Assembly (NCBI RefSeq): GCF_003054705.1
Contig: NZ_QAYX01000022.1
Coordinates: 62,001 to 126,000 of the forward strand
Length of the DNA stretch: 64,000 bases
Reading direction: 5' to 3'
From: Opitutus sp. ER46
GTDB taxonomy: Bacteria; Verrucomicrobiota; Verrucomicrobiia; Opitutales; Opitutaceae
Positions 60,512 through 64,000 of the stretch are shown one piece after another. Each line of letters starts with the position of its first letter. The stretch's first letter is position 1. Position numbers and translations under genes: made by a program. The notes beneath the pieces are model-generated. The model was not told where the DNA came from and ran no database searches. It saw nothing but the letters and a program-made list of their open reading frames with translations.

Positions 60512-63301
60512 TCAGCGATGCGTGACGCCGCGGCGGGTGGGAATCCGGCCGAGGAGGGCAAAAAGCTGGGCGCGGTCGATGGGCTTTGCGAGGAAGTCGA
60601 CGAAGCCGAGGCGCTCGCATTCAGCGCGAAGATCGTCGGCGGCATGGGCGGAGACGGCGATGAGCACGCAGTCCGGGGAGCACACTTCCTGGGGGCGGGT
60701 GGCAATGGCGGCCACGAGGGCATCGCCGCTTTGCCCAGGCATCTCGAGGTCGACGAGCGCAACGTCGAACTCCTCGTGCTGCATGGCCGCGAAGGCGTCG
60801 GGGACGGAGCCCGCGGTCACGACGGTGCTCGATGGCTCGAGGCAGGCGCGCAGCACCTCCTGGTTGGCGACGTTGTCGTCGACGACGAGCACACGCAGGC
60901 GCGGCAGCACCGGCTGTGCGGTGGATGGCAAATGGGGTCCCGGCGCGGCGCGCTCGACGGTGGCGGTGAAAAAGAACTCAGCTCCCGCGCCGGCCTCACT
61001 CTGGACCTGGAGTTCACCGCCGAGCAGGCTAACCAGACGGCGGCTGATGACGAGACCGAGGCCCGTGCCGGCGGCGGCGGGCTGGTCGGGACCGCTGATT
61101 TGGACGTAAGGTTGAAAGAGCAGCTTCTGCTGCTCGCGATTGAGCCCGGGCCCCTGGTCGATCACCGCGAAGCGCAGTCGGAGTTCCGTCGCGTTCTCCA
61201 CGGCGGCGGTGATGCGGAGCCGCACCACGCCCGGCGGGGAAAACTTGAGCGCGTTGGCAATCAGGTTGGAGAGCACCTGCTGGAGGCGCGGCGCGTCGAG
61301 CTTGAGCCAGAGCGGAAGCAGCAGCGGGGTCTCAAGGCGGAGCGCGACCTGCTTCTGCTTCGCCTGCGCGCTGAACAGCCCGAACAGCTCGGAGACCAGC
61401 GCTCCGAGTTCGACGGGTTCGGGGCGGAGCTCGAGTTTCCCGGCTTCGATGCGCGAAAGATCGAGCAGGTCGTTCACGATGCCGAGCATCCGAATCGCCG
61501 CCCGGTGCACAGTTTGGAGGCGTTGAGCGTGCGGCCCGGGTGGCATCTCGGCAACCAAGCTCTCGGTGAGTCCGATCAGCGCGTTGAGCGGCGTGCGGAT
61601 CTCGTGTCCGGTCATGGCGACAAATTCGGACTTCGAGTGATTGGCCGCCTCGGCGCGCTGCTGCGCTGCCTGCAATTCGCGGGTGCGCTCGACGACGCGG
61701 GCGTCGAGCACGGCATTGGCGCGGACGAGCGCGGCGTGGCCCTCGCTGACGCGACCGGCGAGGCAGTTGAACGCGGCGAAAACCATGGCGACCTCGCGCG
61801 GGACCTCCTGGACGGGCGCCGGCATGGCGGTGACTTCGCCGCTTTCCGCCTGGTCGACGGCATCGAGGGCGAAGCGCTCGAGGGGCGCGGCGAGGCGGTG
61901 GCTGGCGAGGGCGGCGACCCAGACCGAACCGCCGATCAAGAGCGGCACGAGGGCGGTGAGGATGTAATATATCCAGAGGACGTCGCCGAGCACCGCGGCG
62001 ACCGGGCGAAAGGCGATGACCTTGATACCGAAATCGAAGGTCTGGGCGTAGACCAGGGCCTGCGTGGGGCGGTCGCCAGCCGCGGCGGTGGCGATTTCAA
62101 GGATGCTGAAAGCCCGGCCGCGGGCCGAGCCCAGCGGCGAGTGGCGGACGTTCTCGAGTGATTCGACGCCTGCGGCGGAGTCGGCGGCGATGACGCGCCC
62201 GGTGGCGTCGACCAGGACCACGGTGACATCGTGGCCGACGTCGGCCTGGCGGGTGGACGTGGCGAAGCGATGAACCTCCAGGGAGCCCTCGACGATGCCG
62301 GCGAACGCGCCGTTGGGGGTGCGCCAAGGCGCGCTGAGCGCGACCAGGATGTCGCGGCCAAAGCCGCGGCCCCGAAAGACGCCGGAGGTGTAGGGTTCGG
62401 ACCGGGCCTGCGGAACAGCGAAGTAGTCCCGGTCGGCTACGCTGGCCCCGTGAAGCTCCGGACGCAGCGGGGCGGTTTCGATGAGGTGACCTTCGGCGTT
62501 GGTCACGAGCATCGTGACAAAGTCGGGATGGGCACGGAGCGATTCCTGGATGATAACGCCGGGCTGGCTGGCGCCGCGCGTGAGTGTGGCGGCAGCGGCG
62601 ACCACGGCGGCGCGGTGCAGGCGCAGGTGTTGCTCGAGGGATTCGCCGACGGCGTTGACGGCGTCTTGCAGCCGGGCCTCGTTGGTGCGCCGGGTCACGT
62701 GGCGCAGGAGCAGCGAGCCGCCGAGGGCCATGAAGACGGCGGGCCCCGCGGCGAGCAGGAAGGCCCAGCTGAACATGAGTTGGCGAAGCCCGCGCGGAGC
62801 CGGGCGCGCCGGCAGACCGAGCCAGCGTCCGATGGGCATCGAGCGGCAAACCGCTTCGGCGAACAAGACGATGCTCACCGAGATGAGCACGTGGTCGAAG
62901 ACGATGACTGCGGACTGCGCGGACGGGCAGCCCGTCACGCGGGTCAGCCAGGCAAAGGCGAGCGGGAGGCCGCAGAACGCCCAGAACAGGACATCGGCAA
63001 GCGCGGCGCTGCGCAGGCGGTGGCCAACGCCACTCAGCCAGGCCGCTTCGAGCGTGACGATCGGAAGGAGGATCGCGGTCTCGGGTGCGGGAGCGAAGAC
63101 GGTGGGAAGTTGCGCGACCAGCGCAGCGAGGGCTGCCCACGGCGGCGGGAGGAGCAAGACCAGCGGCGTGGTGAGGAGCAGGCCGAGCTGGAGTCCCAGC
63201 CCGAATGACAGGTCGAGCGGGGAGGCGTTGAGCGCGGTCGCGAGGGCGACGAGCCCGACGACGCGCGAGGCACGGACGGCAAGCGTGCGCGTGGGAGTCA
63301 T
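60512..63301 (-). CDS. Hybrid sensor histidine kinase (membrane/Cache-like sensor, HisKA, HATPase, REC)
   Basis: A 929-residue membrane sensor kinase. The N-terminal 160 residues contain several hydrophobic helices resembling a MASE-type membrane domain. A further helix (about 175-198) and a periplasmic Cache-like domain (about 210-430, with VTNAEGHLIETAPL, DRDYFAVPQA and VVLVDATGRVIAAD) follow. A second membrane helix lies at about 441-466. The kinase has H box MTGHEIRTPLNALIG with His at 566, then a HATPase domain with NLIANALKFSPPG and GTGLGLVISRRL. The C-terminal receiver has its phospho-acceptor in VALVDLEMPG. Its ATG overlaps the stop of the upstream kinase gene by four bases, so the two are coupled. 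Confidence 0.9.
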   Translation of the reverse strand: MTPTRTLAVRASRVVGLVALATALNASPLDLSFGLGLQLGLLLTTPLVLLLPPPWAALAALVAQLPTVFAPAPETAILLPIVTLEAAWLSGVGHRLRSAALADVLFWAFCGLPLAFAWLTRVTGCPSAQSAVIVFDHVLISVSIVLFAEAVCRSMPIGRWLGLPARPAPRGLRQLMFSWAFLLAAGPAVFMALGGSLLLRHVTRRTNEARLQDAVNAVGESLEQHLRLHRAAVVAAAATLTRGASQPGVIIQESLRAHPDFVTMLVTNAEGHLIETAPLRPELHGASVADRDYFAVPQARSEPYTSGVFRGRGFGRDILVALSAPWRTPNGAFAGIVEGSLEVHRFATSTRQADVGHDVTVVLVDATGRVIAADSAAGVESLENVRHSPLGSARGRAFSILEIATAAAGDRPTQALVYAQTFDFGIKVIAFRPVAAVLGDVLWIYYILTALVPLLIGGSVWVAALASHRLAAPLERFALDAVDQAESGEVTAMPAPVQEVPREVAMVFAAFNCLAGRVSEGHAALVRANAVLDARVVERTRELQAAQQRAEAANHSKSEFVAMTGHEIRTPLNALIGLTESLVAEMPPGPHAQRLQTVHRAAIRMLGIVNDLLDLSRIEAGKLELRPEPVELGALVSELFGLFSAQAKQKQVALRLETPLLLPLWLKLDAPRLQQVLSNLIANALKFSPPGVVRLRITAAVENATELRLRFAVIDQGPGLNREQQKLLFQPYVQISGPDQPAAAGTGLGLVISRRLVSLLGGELQVQSEAGAGAEFFFTATVERAAPGPHLPSTAQPVLPRLRVLVVDDNVANQEVLRACLEPSSTVVTAGSVPDAFAAMQHEEFDVALVDLEMPGQSGDALVAAIATRPQEVCSPDCVLIAVSAHAADDLRAECERLGFVDFLAKPIDRAQLFALLGRIPTRRGVTHR

Positions 63302-64000
63302 GCGGTGGGCGAGGCGGCGGCGGGTGACGGGGCCTCGGCGGGGCGCGCGCCGCTGAACTGGACCAAGAAGCGCGCGCCCTGGTCGGGCTGGCTCTCCGCC
63401 CACATGCGGCCGCCGTGGGCGTGGACGAGGCGGCCGATCAGGGAAAGGCCGAGGCCGACGCCGTCGCCGGTGGGCGCCCGACCCAGTTGTGAGAAGGCGC
63501 GGAAAAGGCGTTCGCCCTGTTCGGCGGAGAAGCCGACGCCGTTGTCCTGCACGTAGAAGACCGGCGGCGCTTCGCCGAGCAGGGCGCCGATCTCGATGCA
63601 GGGTGTCGTTCGGCCGGCGGAAAATTTCACCGCGTTGGTGAGCAGGTTGTAGAACACGCGCTCGAGCAGCACGGCGCTGGCGGCCACGGGCGGGAGGTCG
63701 CGCACGGTGAACTCGGCGGTGACCTGCGGAAACACCATGCGCACGTGCGACCACACTCGCTGGATGACGGGCTTCGGATCGATCAATTCGGCGGCTTCGC
63801 CGGTGTCGCCCTCATGCTCGTCCCGGGCGAGTTGGAGGATGTTCTGCACGAGGTCCTGCATCATGAGCGTGGCCTGGTGCGCGCCGTCCACGAGTTGCCG
63901 CGAATCCTCCGGCAAATTGGCTTCCCGGAGCAGCGAGAGGTACCCCTTCACGACGGTGAGCGGCGAACGAAGGTCGTGGGTGACGAAGTTGGCGTACGAC
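63298..64000 (-). CDS. Sensor histidine kinase, 5' end beyond window
   Basis: The C-terminal part of a histidine kinase running off the right edge. The H box is present close to the edge (reading THDLRSPLTVV), followed by the dimerisation helices. The ATP-binding domain shows NLLTNAVKFS, VQDNGVGFSAEQG and GDGVGLGLSLIGRLVHAHGG. The Ala/Pro-rich end is short. Any sensor domain lies outside the window. Its stop overlaps the start of the hybrid kinase gene (TGA within ATGA), which suggests the two kinases act in one pathway. Confidence 0.9.
   Translation of the reverse strand, partial: SYANFVTHDLRSPLTVVKGYLSLLREANLPEDSRQLVDGAHQATLMMQDLVQNILQLARDEHEGDTGEAAELIDPKPVIQRVWSHVRMVFPQVTAEFTVRDLPPVAASAVLLERVFYNLLTNAVKFSAGRTTPCIEIGALLGEAPPVFYVQDNGVGFSAEQGERLFRAFSQLGRAPTGDGVGLGLSLIGRLVHAHGGRMWAESQPDQGARFLVQFSGARPAEAPSPAAASPTA

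Noticed and set aside
59687-62161. 824-codon plus-strand frame across rlmF and the hybrid kinase
   Set aside because: It runs antisense to two well-supported genes and is explained by their GC-rich third codon positions.

Overview
The window is GC-rich bacterial chromosome, dense with genes on both strands. It has one tRNA, no rRNA, no insertion sequence, no CRISPR array and no recognisable prophage. The gene set (PL10 pectate lyase, KDG kinase, OpgH, a GspE/PilB-type ATPase, many two-component proteins, GTG/TTG starts, weak Shine-Dalgarno sequences) suggests a Gram-negative saccharolytic member of the Verrucomicrobiota, most likely Opitutaceae. That placement is inferred from general gene content, not from a marker gene.

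Layout. 1-1661: 3' part of opgH (osmoregulated periplasmic glucan synthase). 1744-5575 (minus): a compact cluster of receiver-histidine kinase, CheY-like receiver, a 61-residue protein, a pilus/secretion ATPase and an Hpt protein. 5790-8417: SAM-cycle operon metK-ahcY. 8459-13910 (minus): sensor kinase, AraC-type regulator and an AsmA-like envelope protein. 14063-19316: small membrane protein, PP2C phosphatase and DinG-like helicase, a secreted phosphoesterase-fold protein and a secreted esterase. 19478-21715: P1B-4-type metal ATPase. 21873-23445: L,D-transpeptidase and asd, start to start 13 bp apart. 23646-25417: tRNA-Val(UAC), a structured leader, ilvN and ilvC. 25560-28292: hemC and hemD, separated by a lipoprotein gene on the other strand. 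28517-31575: DegT-type aminotransferase, phosphofructokinase, trpF. 32002-34619: two single-domain receivers flanking a PL10 pectate lyase. 34620-35363: a non-coding stretch with an array of degenerate GGGGCCTGTCCCC-type repeats. 35364-46598: aspS, ABC-F ATPase, two small proteins, an orphan GspF-like protein, a large conserved protein of unknown function, glutamate dehydrogenase, an EamA transporter and KDG kinase. 46792-54372: Suv3-like RNA helicase, TAXI-type binding protein, alpha/beta hydrolase, RapA. 54440-59395: receiver, then an ECF sigma / membrane anti-sigma / PDZ protein / secreted protein series. 59459-64000 (minus): rlmF and two overlapping sensor-kinase genes, the last cut by the window end.

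How it fits together. Much of the window is housekeeping: the SAM cycle, branched-chain amino acids, haem, lysine/DAP precursor, glycolysis and translation. Signalling genes are interleaved with it. The pectate lyase and KDG kinase are consistent with pectin use. The most unusual items are the phosphorelay genes fused by start/stop overlaps to a pilus-type ATPase, including a tiny protein with a FliM-like LDQQEIGKLF segment; the repeat array before aspS; a perfect 20-bp palindrome between the pectate lyase and a receiver whose phospho-acceptor Asp is Glu; twin hairpins beside the KDG kinase gene; and the tRNA-Val/structured leader/ilvNC arrangement. Start codons were chosen by family length, Shine-Dalgarno matches and gene overlaps. 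They are the least certain part of the annotation.
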